A program made the translations under genes and the position numbers. The notes under the pieces are model-generated. The model ran no database searches. It was not told the origin of the DNA and saw only the letters and a list, made by a program, of their open reading frames with translations. 64,000 bases of DNA from Winogradskya consettensis (GTDB lineage Bacteria; Actinomycetota; Actinomycetes; Mycobacteriales; Micromonosporaceae), in NCBI RefSeq assembly GCF_018332715.1, contig NZ_BOQP01000053.1, positions 24,259-88,258 on the forward strand, given 5' to 3'. This document shows positions 7,741 to 15,642 of this stretch, piece by piece (position 1 is the stretch's first letter; every line of letters begins with the position of its first letter).

Positions 7741-8385
7741 ATGCCCATGAGCTACCAGCAACCTCCCCCGCCCTACACGGCACCTCAGCCTGGCTACTAC
7801 CAGACGGTGTCACACAGGAAGCCTCGAAGGACGAGGCTAATCGCCGGCATCGTCGGCGGGTTTGTGCTGCTGTGCTGTGGTGGCGTCGCGGTGGCCGTCT
7901 TCAATACGGGCCGCGGTCCGTCGGACGAGCAGCAGTCGCAGATGCCGGCGAAGCAAAACGGCACGAAAATGACACTCCCGACGACGACAGCACCGACGGC
8001 CGCACCGGAGCCCGTGACAGCGAGGAAACCCCCGGTGAAGACGTCGTACAAGAAGCTGACGGCCCGGCAATGGCTGAAGATCGCGAAGGATCCAGACGCG
8101 CACAGCGGTGAGACGGTGGTCGTATACGGGTCGGTGACTCAGTTCGACTCGGCGACAGGAAGCAGCGTTTTCCGCGCCGATGTTGGCGCCAGCAATCAGG
8201 AATGGTCGTTCGACTACCCGACGAACACCATGCTGGTGGGCGATGAGGGTCAACTGTCAGACCTGGTTCAGGACGACGAGTTCAGAGCGAAGGTGATCGT
8301 GGCCGGCTCGTACTCGTATGAGACGCAGATCGGTGGCGAGACCACCGTGCCGCAACTCTATGTGAGTTCGATCAAGCTGCTCTAG
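7741..8385 (+). CDS. Single-pass membrane protein with extracytoplasmic domain, unknown function
   Basis: A 214-residue protein. A short Pro/Tyr/Gln-rich cytoplasmic tail (~25 residues) and a basic stretch (RKPRRTR) precede one membrane helix (about residues 33-54, with LLCCGGVAVAVF). A Thr/Pro linker follows, then a ~110-residue outer domain (about 103-214) starting KKLTARQWLKIAKDPDAHSG and ending in beta-rich sequence. The outer domain resembles unannotated actinobacterial domains with an OB-like strand pattern (VVVYGSVTQFDS), but I cannot name it. ATG at 7747 is an alternative start. The gene is the only one inside the segment flanked by direct repeats, and a terminator follows. Confidence 0.75.
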   Translation: MPMSYQQPPPPYTAPQPGYYQTVSHRKPRRTRLIAGIVGGFVLLCCGGVAVAVFNTGRGPSDEQQSQMPAKQNGTKMTLPTTTAPTAAPEPVTARKPPVKTSYKKLTARQWLKIAKDPDAHSGETVVVYGSVTQFDSATGSSVFRADVGASNQEWSFDYPTNTMLVGDEGQLSDLVQDDEFRAKVIVAGSYSYETQIGGETTVPQLYVSSIKLL

Positions 8386-8444
8386 AGCTACCAGCCTCAG
8401 GGCGTGGCGCGATCACCCCAATCCGGAGGGTGTTCGGACGGAAG

Positions 8445-8470
8445 GGCCCCGGTCCATCAAGATCGGGGCC
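8445..8470 (+). terminator. Intrinsic terminator-like hairpin
   Basis: GGCCCCG (8445-8451) and CGGGGCC (8464-8470) form a seven-pair GC stem 60 bases after the membrane protein gene. There is no clear T-run, as is common in actinomycetes. Confidence 0.6.
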
Positions 8471-8529
8471 GCTCGTGTATGTACTCCTCCAAATGCGCTG
8501 AACCTCATCTGAGGCTCACGTAACGGCGG

Positions 8530-8598
8530 GAGCTGGGCGATGACGATTACGGGCGGTTGATCAAGGAAGGGTTACGCCAGGAGGAGGATTTTGCCTAG
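8530..8598 (+). pseudogene. 3' remnant of the TPR-like gene
   Basis: The frame reads GDDDYGRLIKEGLRQEEDFA and stops at 8596-8598, identical in protein sequence to the end of the gene at 7027-7479. Upstream of 8530 the similarity ends abruptly. It lies antisense to the end of the oxidoreductase gene and cannot itself be a functional gene. Confidence 0.75.
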
Positions 8599-8624
8599 GT
8601 GGTCGCTGGTTTCGAGGAGGCGGT
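8530..8624. repeat. 95-bp direct repeat, right copy
   Basis: Same orientation as 7411-7505 with about four substitutions. On the minus strand it is the genuine 3' end of the quinone oxidoreductase gene (stop at 8572-8574). On the plus strand it still encodes the last 22 residues of the TPR-like protein (GDDDYGRLIKEGLRQEEDFA, stop 8596-8598) with no gene body in front. The copies are reciprocal: each has one real and one orphan gene end. Confidence 0.9.
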
Positions 8625-9546
8625 GGGCGTCTGCGGCGGCGGACATCGGGAAGGTGCGGTCGATGATGGGGCGGATGGTGCCGGCGTCGATGAGGGGCCA
8701 GACCTGGTGGTGGACGCCCTTGACGATGCGGGCCTTGTCAGGGATCGGGCGGGGGCGCAGGGAGGTTGCCGAGAGTGAGGCGCGTTTGGACAGGAGCTTG
8801 CGGAAGTCGAGCTCGGCCTTGGTGCCGCCCTGCATGCCGATGGTGACGATGTGGCCGTCGATGGCGACCGCGTCGAGGTTCTGGGCGAGGTATTTGGCGG
8901 CGATGATGTCGAGGATGACGTCGGCGCCGTGTCCGTTGGTGAAGTCTTTGACCGCTTGGACGAAGTCGGTGTCGGTGTAGTCGATGGCCAGGTCGGCGCC
9001 GAGCGCTTTGAGCTGGTCGTGTTTCTGTTTGCGGGCGGTCACGATGACCGTGGCACCGAGGGCTTTACCGAGCTGGACGGCGAAGGTGCCGATGCCACCG
9101 CCGCCGCCGTGGACGAGCAGGGTCTGGCCCTGGCGCAGGCGGGCGATGTCGACGACGTTGGACCAGACCGTGCAGGCAACCTCGGGGAGCGCCGCGGCCT
9201 CCTGCACCGAGAGCCCCTGCGGGATCGGGAGCAGCTGACCGGCGGGGATCGCGACCTGCTCGGCGTAGCCGCCGCCGGCCAGCAGCGCGCAGACCCGCTC
9301 GCCGACGTGGTGGCCGGTGACGTCGGCGCCGACCGCGGCGATCACGCCGGAGCATTCCAGGCCCAGGTAGGGCGAGGCGCCGGGCGGCGGCGGGTAGGAG
9401 CCCTGGCGCTGCATCGTGTCGGCGCGGTTGACCGCGGTGGCGGTGACCTGGACGATCACCTCGCCCGGGGCCGGGGACGGGTCGGGGACCTCGGTCCACT
9501 TGAGCGCTTCGGGGCCGCCGGGCTGGTCGATCGTGATCGCGTGCAT
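8572..9546 (-). CDS. NAD(P)H-quinone oxidoreductase (PIG3/TP53I3-type medium-chain dehydrogenase)
   Basis: A 324-residue medium-chain reductase. The N-terminus MHAITIDQPGGPEALKWTEV and the phrase NRADTMQRQGSYPPPPGASP are typical of the PIG3 branch of zeta-crystallin-like quinone reductases, and the Rossmann fold shows LVHGGGGGIGTFAVQLGKAL. No zinc-binding cysteines are seen. It probably reduces quinones or other electrophilic carbonyls with NADPH in the cytoplasm. ATG at 9546 is chosen over a GTG at 9564. The 3' end lies in the right copy of the 95-bp repeat; a second stranded copy of its tail is at 7453. Confidence 0.88.
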   Translation of the reverse strand: MHAITIDQPGGPEALKWTEVPDPSPAPGEVIVQVTATAVNRADTMQRQGSYPPPPGASPYLGLECSGVIAAVGADVTGHHVGERVCALLAGGGYAEQVAIPAGQLLPIPQGLSVQEAAALPEVACTVWSNVVDIARLRQGQTLLVHGGGGGIGTFAVQLGKALGATVIVTARKQKHDQLKALGADLAIDYTDTDFVQAVKDFTNGHGADVILDIIAAKYLAQNLDAVAIDGHIVTIGMQGGTKAELDFRKLLSKRASLSATSLRPRPIPDKARIVKGVHHQVWPLIDAGTIRPIIDRTFPMSAAADAHRLLETSDHLGKILLLA

Positions 9547-9573
9547 GGGTTCAGCTTGCCCCACGCGTACGAC

Positions 9574-9620
9574 AAAAAACGAAGAAGCCTGCGGGCGGCA
9601 CCCACCGCCACCCGCAGGCT
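9574..9620 (-). terminator. Terminator of the GH30-GH18 operon
   Basis: On the minus strand AGCCTGCGGG and CCCGCAGGCT (plus 9611-9620 and 9586-9595) form a perfect 10-pair stem, followed by a T-rich tract complementary to the A-run at 9574-9579. It lies 16 bases after the chitinase stop. Confidence 0.8.
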
Positions 9621-9635
9621 CCGATTCGGGAGATC

Positions 9636-11042
9636 TCAGCCCTTGTAGGCACCGATGATCTTGGTGAACTCGTACGCCGACTGCGTGACGCCGCTGCAGG
9701 TGTCGTCATTCGGGTACGCGCCGGAGCACTGCCGGTCGCGGTTCAGCGACCAGAAGGTGAGCCGGGCGATCTGGTGCTGCTGCGCGTACGTGGTGATGGT
9801 GCGCATGTCGGCCAGGGTCACGACGGCGTTCTCGTCGGTGATCCCGTTCATCGAGGAGATGCCGACGTGCTTGTACGCGTCCGCGTCGCTGTAGCCGTAC
9901 GCCGTCTTGAGCTTGTTCTTGAGCCCGTCCGCGGCCTGGATCGTCAGGGCGCCCTGGTTGTTGCCGGTGCTGCCCCAGTCGAACGTCATGATGCCCCAGC
10001 CGTCGACCTGCAGACCCGAGGCCGCCGCGCGGTTGATCAGCGAGCTGTCCGGTCCGGTCGTCAGACTGCCCAGCGTGATGTACGTGGTGATGCCGGGGTT
10101 GTTGGCCTTGATCGTCTTGAGGGCGTCGACCGTCTTCTGCTGGTCCGTCGCAGAGTTGTAGGGCGTGCCCTCGATGTCGATGTCAATTGCCTTCAGGCCA
10201 TAGGCATTGATGACCTTCTGGTACGCGGCAGCGAGCGCGGAAGCGCTGGAACAGGTGTGCTCGAGCCATGGGCCGGCCGCGCCACCGAACGAGATCACAA
10301 CGTCGCCGCCGTTGGCACGAATGGTGTTGATCGCCGTCTGGTCAGCGCCGCCGGTGAGCGCGCGACTGCCGTCCCATTTCGGGTCACAGGTGCCGCTGTT
10401 GAGGATGAACGCCATCGTGTACCAGGTAACGCCGGTGGCGTTCTTGACCGTGGTGAGGTTCGGCGGGTTGCCCCAGCCGGTGTAGTAGTACGGCGCTACT
10501 GCCTTGGCCCCGGGGCCACCGGTGCTGGGCGGCGGGGTGGTGGGGCTCGTGGGAGGCGTCGTTGAGCCGGCCACTGTCCATTTCTGGTTCGCGGCTCCCG
10601 TACATGTCCAGATCTGCAGTTTGGTGCCGTCGGTCGAGGTGTTGTTCTTGACGTCGAGGCATTTGCCGGACGCGGTGTTGATGATCGCGCCGTTGCTGAT
10701 CTGCCATTTCTGGGACGCCACCGTGTCGTAGCAGTCCCAGACGTGCACCGCGGCACCGTCGGTGGTCGCATTGTTGGCGACGTCGAGACACTTGCCCTTC
10801 ACCTGCAGCGAGCCGTTGTCCGCCGCCGTCCAGGTCTGGTTGGAGGAACCGGCCACACACGTCCAGATCTGCGGCAGGTTGCCATTCGTGGTCGACCCGT
10901 CGGTCAGGTCGAGGCATTTGCCACCGAGCCCGGAGATCGAGCCGGTCGTCGCGGCCAGCGCATTCGTCACGCCGAGCAGACCGAGCGTTCCGACGGCGAG
11001 GGCCGAGGTGGACAGGGCGAGGATTTTCGAGCGAAGTCTCAT
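9636..11042 (-). CDS. Secreted GH18 chitinase with N-terminal ricin-type lectin domain
   Basis: A 468-residue secreted enzyme. Residues 1-30 are a Sec signal peptide ending ALA; residues ~32-160 are a ricin-B beta-trefoil with three repeats (GKCLDLTDGS, GKCLDVANNA, GKCLDVKNNT) each ending in a Q-x-W motif; a Thr/Pro linker leads to the GH18 barrel (about 183-468). The catalytic signature is IDIDIEG at 286-292, with E291 as acid/base. It should cut chitin or related N-acetylglucosamine polymers outside the cell. ATG at 11042 overlaps the TGA of the GH30 gene, so the two are translationally coupled. An exo or endo mode cannot be told from sequence. Confidence 0.9.
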   Translation of the reverse strand: MRLRSKILALSTSALAVGTLGLLGVTNALAATTGSISGLGGKCLDLTDGSTTNGNLPQIWTCVAGSSNQTWTAADNGSLQVKGKCLDVANNATTDGAAVHVWDCYDTVASQKWQISNGAIINTASGKCLDVKNNTSTDGTKLQIWTCTGAANQKWTVAGSTTPPTSPTTPPPSTGGPGAKAVAPYYYTGWGNPPNLTTVKNATGVTWYTMAFILNSGTCDPKWDGSRALTGGADQTAINTIRANGGDVVISFGGAAGPWLEHTCSSASALAAAYQKVINAYGLKAIDIDIEGTPYNSATDQQKTVDALKTIKANNPGITTYITLGSLTTGPDSSLINRAAASGLQVDGWGIMTFDWGSTGNNQGALTIQAADGLKNKLKTAYGYSDADAYKHVGISSMNGITDENAVVTLADMRTITTYAQQHQIARLTFWSLNRDRQCSGAYPNDDTCSGVTQSAYEFTKIIGAYKG

Positions 11043-12910
11043 GCGGGCACGTTCCACTTCTGGTTGGCGGCGCCCGTGCAGGTCCAGATCTGCAGTTTGG
11101 CGCCGTTCGCGGAGCTGTTCCCGACGATGTCCAGGCATTTGCCGGCACCGACGTTCACGAGGTCATGGGCGGCGTTGAAGGTCCACCGCTGATTGGCGCC
11201 ACCGGCGCAGTCCCACAGCTGCACGGCCGAGCCGTCCGCCGTGGCGTTGTCCTTGACGTCCAGGCACTTTCCGAGCGCGCGAACCGTTCCGTCCGCACCG
11301 ACCGTCCAGCTCTGATTGGGCCCGGCGGTGCAGCTCCACATCTGCGGAGAATTACCGTTCGCCGTCGATCCGTCGGTCACGTCGAGGCAGGTGCCGAGGT
11401 TGCTGGTGATCGCGCCACCAGTCGTGCCGCCGCCCCCGGACTGCGTTCCGGACCAGGTGAAAGTCGCGGACGTGCGGGTCGGCAGGCTGTAGACAAAGGA
11501 CTGGCCGCCCCAATTCACCTTCACGGTCTGCGTGCTACCGCTGGTGTTGTAAGCGATCAGAGCCTTGGAGCCGTCGGGGTTCTTCCACGCCACGTTCTTG
11601 ACGGTGCTGTTGGCCGTCGAGTCGACGCGTACGGCGCCCGGCTTCACGAATTTCGTCAGGTGACCCATCGTGTAGTACTCGACGGTGTAATCGACCTGCC
11701 CGCTGCGGCTGTCCCCGTTGTGCACGGTCACCAGGCCGGTGCAGGTGCCACAACCCCCGTTGTGCGGGCCCATGTTCTGGTCGACCGCGAGGCTCCATTT
11801 GGTCCACGAACGGGCCCAGTTCCGGGTGTAGTCGATGAGGTTGTTCATGTCCTCGGCGTGCTGATTGCCGACCCAGGTGCCACCGGAATGCTCGGTGAAG
11901 TACTGGTTCATGGAGGGGTACTGAGTGCGTACCGTCGAAGCCTTGCTCGGATCGCCGCCGTAACCGTGCCAGGCGACGCCGCCATAATTGGGGTGGTTCC
12001 GGATCGCCGCGTCGTTGACCAGGGGCGCACCCCACGTGTCGTAGTCGCTGTAATTCCAGTCGTGCACCAGCAGTTTCGTGCTCAGCCCGGCCGCTTGCAG
12101 CGCCGGCAGCAGGTCGTTCTTGGCGAACGACTGCAACCCCGAAACGCTCCACTGCATGGACGGATAGCCGGCACAGCAACCGGGTTCGTTCTGCTCGGTC
12201 ACATAATTCACGTGTACGCCCTGGGCCTCGTACGCCTGGATGTACTTCACGAAATACTGGGCATAGGCCTTGTAGTACTCCGCTTTGAGATAACCCTGGT
12301 CGTACGAGTTGTTGTCCTTCATCCAGGACGGCGCCGACCACGGCGAGGCAAACAGCGTGAGCTGGGGATTGAGGCTCCGCGCCTGCTTCGTCAGCGCCAG
12401 CACGTCCACATCACGGGTCAGCGTGAAATCGTTGAGGTCGCAGCACGTCCCGTCGTACGAATAGCTGCTTCTCGCAAGGTCACTGGACCCGATGACGTTC
12501 CGGACGGCGCTGACGCCGATGCCCGCTGTGGGGCTGAAAAGCTTGTTCATGACGTCGGCCTTGGTGGCCGCGCTCAGCGCACCGCTGCCGTTGATCAGCC
12601 ACGCGGCGGTGTCCGTGAACGACGCACCCGCGCCCTCGAACTGCTGATACGTGGTGTTCTCATTGACGGTGATCGTCTGGTTGGCGCTGCCCGAGCTCGC
12701 CGCGAAACTCACCGGCGTCTGCTGCTGCAGCCCACGCGTGACGGTCCGCCCGGCACTGTCACTCGTGGTCGTCAGATAGACCTGGACCTGCTCATTCGCC
12801 GCAAAGGCACTGGGCGCGAGCACCATCGCGGTGCCGGCGCCGACCAGAACCGAAGCGGTCAGCAGGGCGGTCCGGGCTCTCTTTCCTCTGGTTCTTCTGG
12901 GGATGGGCAC
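11039..12910 (-). CDS. Secreted GH30 glycosidase with C-terminal ricin-type lectin domain
   Basis: A 623-residue secreted enzyme. A signal peptide with twin-arginine-like basic start (RRTRGKRAR) ends near residue 37 (APSAFA). The GH30 barrel follows, with QQFEGAGASFTDTAAWLING at its start, the acid/base Glu in TEQNEPG (about E242) and the nucleophile in YFTEHSGG (about E340), then a beta-sandwich and a ricin-B domain (about 495-623). Bacterial relatives are glucosylceramidase-like enzymes or endo-beta-1,6-glucanases; with a chitinase in the same operon, attack on fungal walls is a reasonable inference. GTG at 12910 is chosen for the AAGGAG site nine bases upstream; an ATG at 12982 would give an odd leader. 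Confidence 0.88.
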   Translation of the reverse strand: MPIPRRTRGKRARTALLTASVLVGAGTAMVLAPSAFAANEQVQVYLTTTSDSAGRTVTRGLQQQTPVSFAASSGSANQTITVNENTTYQQFEGAGASFTDTAAWLINGSGALSAATKADVMNKLFSPTAGIGVSAVRNVIGSSDLARSSYSYDGTCCDLNDFTLTRDVDVLALTKQARSLNPQLTLFASPWSAPSWMKDNNSYDQGYLKAEYYKAYAQYFVKYIQAYEAQGVHVNYVTEQNEPGCCAGYPSMQWSVSGLQSFAKNDLLPALQAAGLSTKLLVHDWNYSDYDTWGAPLVNDAAIRNHPNYGGVAWHGYGGDPSKASTVRTQYPSMNQYFTEHSGGTWVGNQHAEDMNNLIDYTRNWARSWTKWSLAVDQNMGPHNGGCGTCTGLVTVHNGDSRSGQVDYTVEYYTMGHLTKFVKPGAVRVDSTANSTVKNVAWKNPDGSKALIAYNTSGSTQTVKVNWGGQSFVYSLPTRTSATFTWSGTQSGGGGTTGGAITSNLGTCLDVTDGSTANGNSPQMWSCTAGPNQSWTVGADGTVRALGKCLDVKDNATADGSAVQLWDCAGGANQRWTFNAAHDLVNVGAGKCLDIVGNSSANGAKLQIWTCTGAANQKWNVPA

Positions 12911-13231
12911 GGTGGGGACTCCTTGGCCGAAGGTGGGGGCCTGGCCGTAATAGGTAAGGCTCTGAACAATAAACATGCCCATCTATGCTGTGTCAACCAG
13001 GCATCTCGCGCTGAGGTTTGCTGTTTGCGCAGCTCAGTGGCCTGTTAAGACAGTTAATATAAGTTTCGCTTAGCTACTGTCGGCGACCGCTCGGGTGCAT
13101 AACAAGAACTTCGCCGATCAGAGCCGATGAGGCAGCTGATGCACCCCACGTGGCCCGAGCTTTCTCAGCGGCCTTGAGCTGCGGGTATGCGCGCTCCAAG
13201 ACTGGTCGCAGTCTCTGGAGGGAACCCGGCC
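12911..13231. other. Divergent intergenic region between GH30 operon and DUF1996 gene
   Basis: These 321 bases hold the promoters of both secreted-protein transcripts. The ribosome site of the GH30 gene is at 12920-12925 (minus strand) and that of the DUF1996 gene at 13216-13223. The stretch 13040-13075 is unusually AT-rich for this genome and contains the short inverted repeat CTGTTAAGACAG (13041-13052), a candidate regulator site. No gene is seen. Confidence 0.45.
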
Positions 13232-14419
13232 ATGCAGCACAGACGTCCGATCAGCAGGCGGCGCATCATCGCGCCGGCAGCATTCGTCGCTGCGGCGCTG
13301 GCGGTGACGGTTGCCGGGTCGCTCACGTACGCGTCGGCTTCTGACCGCCCGCGCCACCACAAGCCTGCGCGGCCGTCCGTCTCTGCTTCTATCGCTCCGG
13401 CTGTCACCGCCGCGGCGTCCCCCACTGGTTCCGCATCCGCTTCCGCTTCCGCTTCCGCTTCCGCGTCTGCTTCTGCTTCTGCTTCTGCCGCTGCCGCTGC
13501 TTCTGTTTCGGCCGCTGCCGGGAACGGCTACGTCATGGCGCCCGAGCCGGTGACGGATGTGACGCCGTCGAATCTCGTGCCCGAGCACAAGATGTTCCAC
13601 GAGTTCCAGGCGAACTGCGCGGTCAGTCGCACCAACCTGCCGGACGACCCGATCGTCTTCCCCCAGCTCCCCGGCGCATCCCACTCGCACACGTTCATGG
13701 GCAACACGACCACCAACGCCGACACCACCCCGGCATCACTCTCGGCCGGCGACACCAAATGCCTGGCGAAGGGCGACCTGTCCGCGTACTGGATGCCGAC
13801 GCTCTACAAAGGCGACAAGGCAGTCAACCCGGTCGGCGTACAGACCATCTACTACAAGGCCGGCGTCAACGACTACACCTCGGTCCGCCCCTTCCCCAAG
13901 GGCCTGCGCTTCGTCGTCGGCAACGCTAAGAACACCGACTCAGCCGCATTCCTGAAAGCCACCGTCGAAGGCTTCGAATGCGGCGACAGCTACAAGAACG
14001 CCGACATCCCCGCCACCTGCCCCGCCACGGCCAGCACCCAGCTCAACATCCGCTACCAGTCCCCGAGCTGCTGGGACGGCATCCACCTCGACACCCCCGA
14101 CCACCAGAGCCACATGGCCTACCCGATCATCAAGGACTACCCGATCGGCGCCGCCTGCCCGGCCGACCACCCGGTCGCCCTCCCGATGCTCGAATTCAAA
14201 ATGGCCTGGCCCGTCAACGGCAACATGTCCGACGTCCACTTCGCCAGCGGCCGCGGCTACACCTTCCACTACGACTTCATGAACGCCTGGGACCCCGCCA
14301 CCCTCCAAGCCCTGGTCAAGGCCTGCATCAACGGTGGCCGCCAATGCAACGCCCGAGGCTACGACGAACGCGAATCCCCCTCGACGGCAGTCCTCACCAC
14401 CGACTACGTCCTCCCCTGA
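13232..14419 (+). CDS. Secreted DUF1996 protein with Ser-Ala repeat linker
   Basis: A 395-residue exported protein. The N-terminus MQHRRPISRRRIIAP is a basic signal region followed by a hydrophobic segment (~15-40). A low-complexity Ser-Ala run (about residues 65-105) leads to the DUF1996 domain, recognised from FHEFQANCAVSRTNLPDD, the His pair in GASHSHTFMGN, SCWDGIHLD and the final NGGRQCNARGYDE. DUF1996 is frequent in fungi and actinomycetes, often beside carbohydrate-active domains; its activity is not established to my knowledge. ATG at 13232 follows a CTGGAGGGA ribosome site. It is divergent from the GH30/GH18 operon, hinting at shared use. Confidence 0.85.
   Translation: MQHRRPISRRRIIAPAAFVAAALAVTVAGSLTYASASDRPRHHKPARPSVSASIAPAVTAAASPTGSASASASASASASASASASAAAAASVSAAAGNGYVMAPEPVTDVTPSNLVPEHKMFHEFQANCAVSRTNLPDDPIVFPQLPGASHSHTFMGNTTTNADTTPASLSAGDTKCLAKGDLSAYWMPTLYKGDKAVNPVGVQTIYYKAGVNDYTSVRPFPKGLRFVVGNAKNTDSAAFLKATVEGFECGDSYKNADIPATCPATASTQLNIRYQSPSCWDGIHLDTPDHQSHMAYPIIKDYPIGAACPADHPVALPMLEFKMAWPVNGNMSDVHFASGRGYTFHYDFMNAWDPATLQALVKACINGGRQCNARGYDERESPSTAVLTTDYVLP
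13428..13505 (+). repeat. TCCGCT/TCTGCT hexanucleotide microsatellite in DUF1996 gene
   Basis: Roughly a dozen tandem hexamers of the type TCCGCT, drifting to TCTGCT and GCCGCT, encode alternating Ser and Ala in the linker. The unit is a multiple of three, so slippage would change linker length without breaking the frame. Confidence 0.85.
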
Positions 14420-14535
14420 CCACCCACCCATCCCCAAGACAGGGGCCTGGCCGACGCGGGGGCGCGCCGGCCAGGCCCCGTGTCCGTTCAGCACCCCGCA
14501 ACCCCATCTGGCAGACTGAGGTACGCCACAGTCCG

Positions 14536-14623
14536 GGAGGGCTCGCCTAGTGGCCGATGGCGCCGGTCTTGAAAACCGGTGAGGCGTTACGCGTCTCCGT
14601 GGGTTCGAATCCCACGCCCTCCG
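14536..14623 (+). tRNA. tRNA-Ser (anticodon TGA)
   Basis: The 88-base gene folds as a class II tRNA. The acceptor stem is GGAGGGC (14536-14542) with GCCCTCC (14616-14622), discriminator G at 14623 and no encoded CCA. The anticodon loop CTTGAAA places TGA at 14570-14572, flanked by CCGGT/ACCGG. A long variable arm (about 14580-14597) and the T-arm GTGGGTTCGAATCCCAC complete the serine-type structure. A strong terminator follows. Confidence 0.97.
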
Positions 14624-14636
14624 CTTCAAACATCGA

Positions 14637-14661
14637 AAGGCCCAGCTGATCGCTGGGCCTT
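14637..14661. terminator. Terminator after tRNA-Ser
   Basis: AAGGCCCAGC (14637-14646), loop TGATC, GCTGGGCCTT (14652-14661): a perfect 10-pair stem. It can serve the tRNA and the convergent SDR gene. Confidence 0.85.
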
Positions 14662-14679
14662 CGGTCGTTCTGCTTCAGG

Positions 14680-15546
14680 TCAGGCCGCTGCGGCCTTGGG
14701 GTAGTGGCGGCGGAGGTTGGCGGCGCTTACGCGGTCGAGGGTTCGGTCTGGGAGGAAGCGGGCCAGGCCGATGAGCATCGCGGCGTCGCGGCCGATCGTG
14801 TAGCGGGTGCGGGGCCTGCGGGCGGTTACTGCCTTTGCGATGATTCGGGCGGCTGCCTCGGGGGTCAGGCCTGAAGCCGTGCCCGTCTCCATCAGGGTGT
14901 TGATCGCGTGGACCAGGCCGCCGTAGCGGCCCTCCTGGTCGGGGGTCATCTGCGCGGCCAGGTGGTTGGCTGTTGCGACCCCGCGGTGGGCGATCTCAGT
15001 GCGGACGCCGCCGGGTTCGACAACGATGACGTGTACGCCGAAAGGTGCCACCTCGCGTCGAAGCGCGTCGCTCACCGCCTCCAAAGCGAACTTCGCCCCC
15101 GCGTAAGCACCGTACGTTGGCATGGCGACCTTGCCCCCGATGGAGCTGATGTTCAGGACGCGGCCCTTGCTGCGCAGCAGTGCCGGTAGCAGCGCCTGGG
15201 TCATCGCGATGTGGCCGAAGAAGTTGACTTCGAAGGTGCGGCGCCATTCCGCCATGGGCAGGGCCTCGACCGGGCCGTTCACCTGGATGCCGGCGTTGTT
15301 GATGAGGGCGGCCAGCGGGCGGTGATCTGCCGCGACCCGGGCGGCCAGCGCGGCCACCTGGTCGGGCTCGGTGATGTCGAGGATGACTGGTTCGACGCCG
15401 TCAGCCCTGATGGTGTCTCCGTCGGTGTCGCGGCGGACGCCGGCCAGGACGTGGAAGCCCTGGCGAGCCAGTTCGGCGGCAGTGGCGGCGCCCATGCCGG
15501 TGGAGGCTCCGGTTACGACGGCCAGGGGTTCGCGGGGAGTTGTCAC
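14680..15546 (-). CDS. Short-chain dehydrogenase/reductase
   Basis: A 288-residue classical SDR. The cofactor motif is TGASTGMGAA (TGxxxGxG) near the N-terminus, NNAG occurs as INNAGIQ, and the active site has the Ser of ISSIGGK with YAGAKFALE (YxxxK). These enzymes oxidise or reduce alcohols and ketones with NAD(P)H; the substrate is unknown. GTG at 15546 is chosen because a full promoter (TTGACA, 17 bases, TACATT) ends seven bases before it, predicting a leaderless message; an in-frame TTG at 15588 lies upstream of that promoter and is not plausible. Confidence 0.87.
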   Translation of the reverse strand: MTTPREPLAVVTGASTGMGAATAAELARQGFHVLAGVRRDTDGDTIRADGVEPVILDITEPDQVAALAARVAADHRPLAALINNAGIQVNGPVEALPMAEWRRTFEVNFFGHIAMTQALLPALLRSKGRVLNISSIGGKVAMPTYGAYAGAKFALEAVSDALRREVAPFGVHVIVVEPGGVRTEIAHRGVATANHLAAQMTPDQEGRYGGLVHAINTLMETGTASGLTPEAAARIIAKAVTARRPRTRYTIGRDAAMLIGLARFLPDRTLDRVSAANLRRHYPKAAAA

Positions 15547-15553
15547 GGGCAAC

Positions 15554-15582
15554 AATGTATGCGGTGACAACAATGATGTCAA
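15554..15582 (-). promoter_or_regulatory. Sigma-70-type promoter of SDR gene with overlapping repeats
   Basis: On the minus strand TTGACA (complement of 15577-15582), a 17-base spacer and TACATT (complement of 15554-15559) form a near-consensus promoter seven bases before the GTG. TTGTCA occurs before the -35 and again in the spacer, a layout often used by TetR-type repressors, but no regulator gene is adjacent. Confidence 0.7.
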
Positions 15583-15599
15583 TGACAACTTGGGGGCAA

Positions 15600-15633
15600 G
15601 AGAAAGCGGTGGCCGCGTAGAGCGGCCACCGCT
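15600..15633 (-). terminator. Terminator of the CDP-alcohol operon
   Basis: AGCGGTGGCCGC (15605-15616), loop GTAGA, GCGGCCACCGCT (15622-15633): a perfect 12-pair stem ten bases beyond the stop of the CDP-alcohol transferase. In the minus-strand direction it is followed by a TTTCTCTT tract. Confidence 0.85.
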
Positions 15634-15642
15634 GCTTAGAAT

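Noticed and set aside
7411..8624. Insertion sequence or transposon
   Set aside because: The flanking repeats are direct copies of host gene ends, not terminal inverted repeats, and the only internal gene is not a transposase.
11165..13048. A 627-codon plus-strand frame opposite GH30
   Set aside because: Shadow of the GH30 gene, rich in Arg/Gly/Val with no domain.
14536..14623. Integration of an element at tRNA-Ser
   Set aside because: No integrase and no duplicate of the tRNA 3' end were noticed nearby; the next gene is an ordinary SDR.
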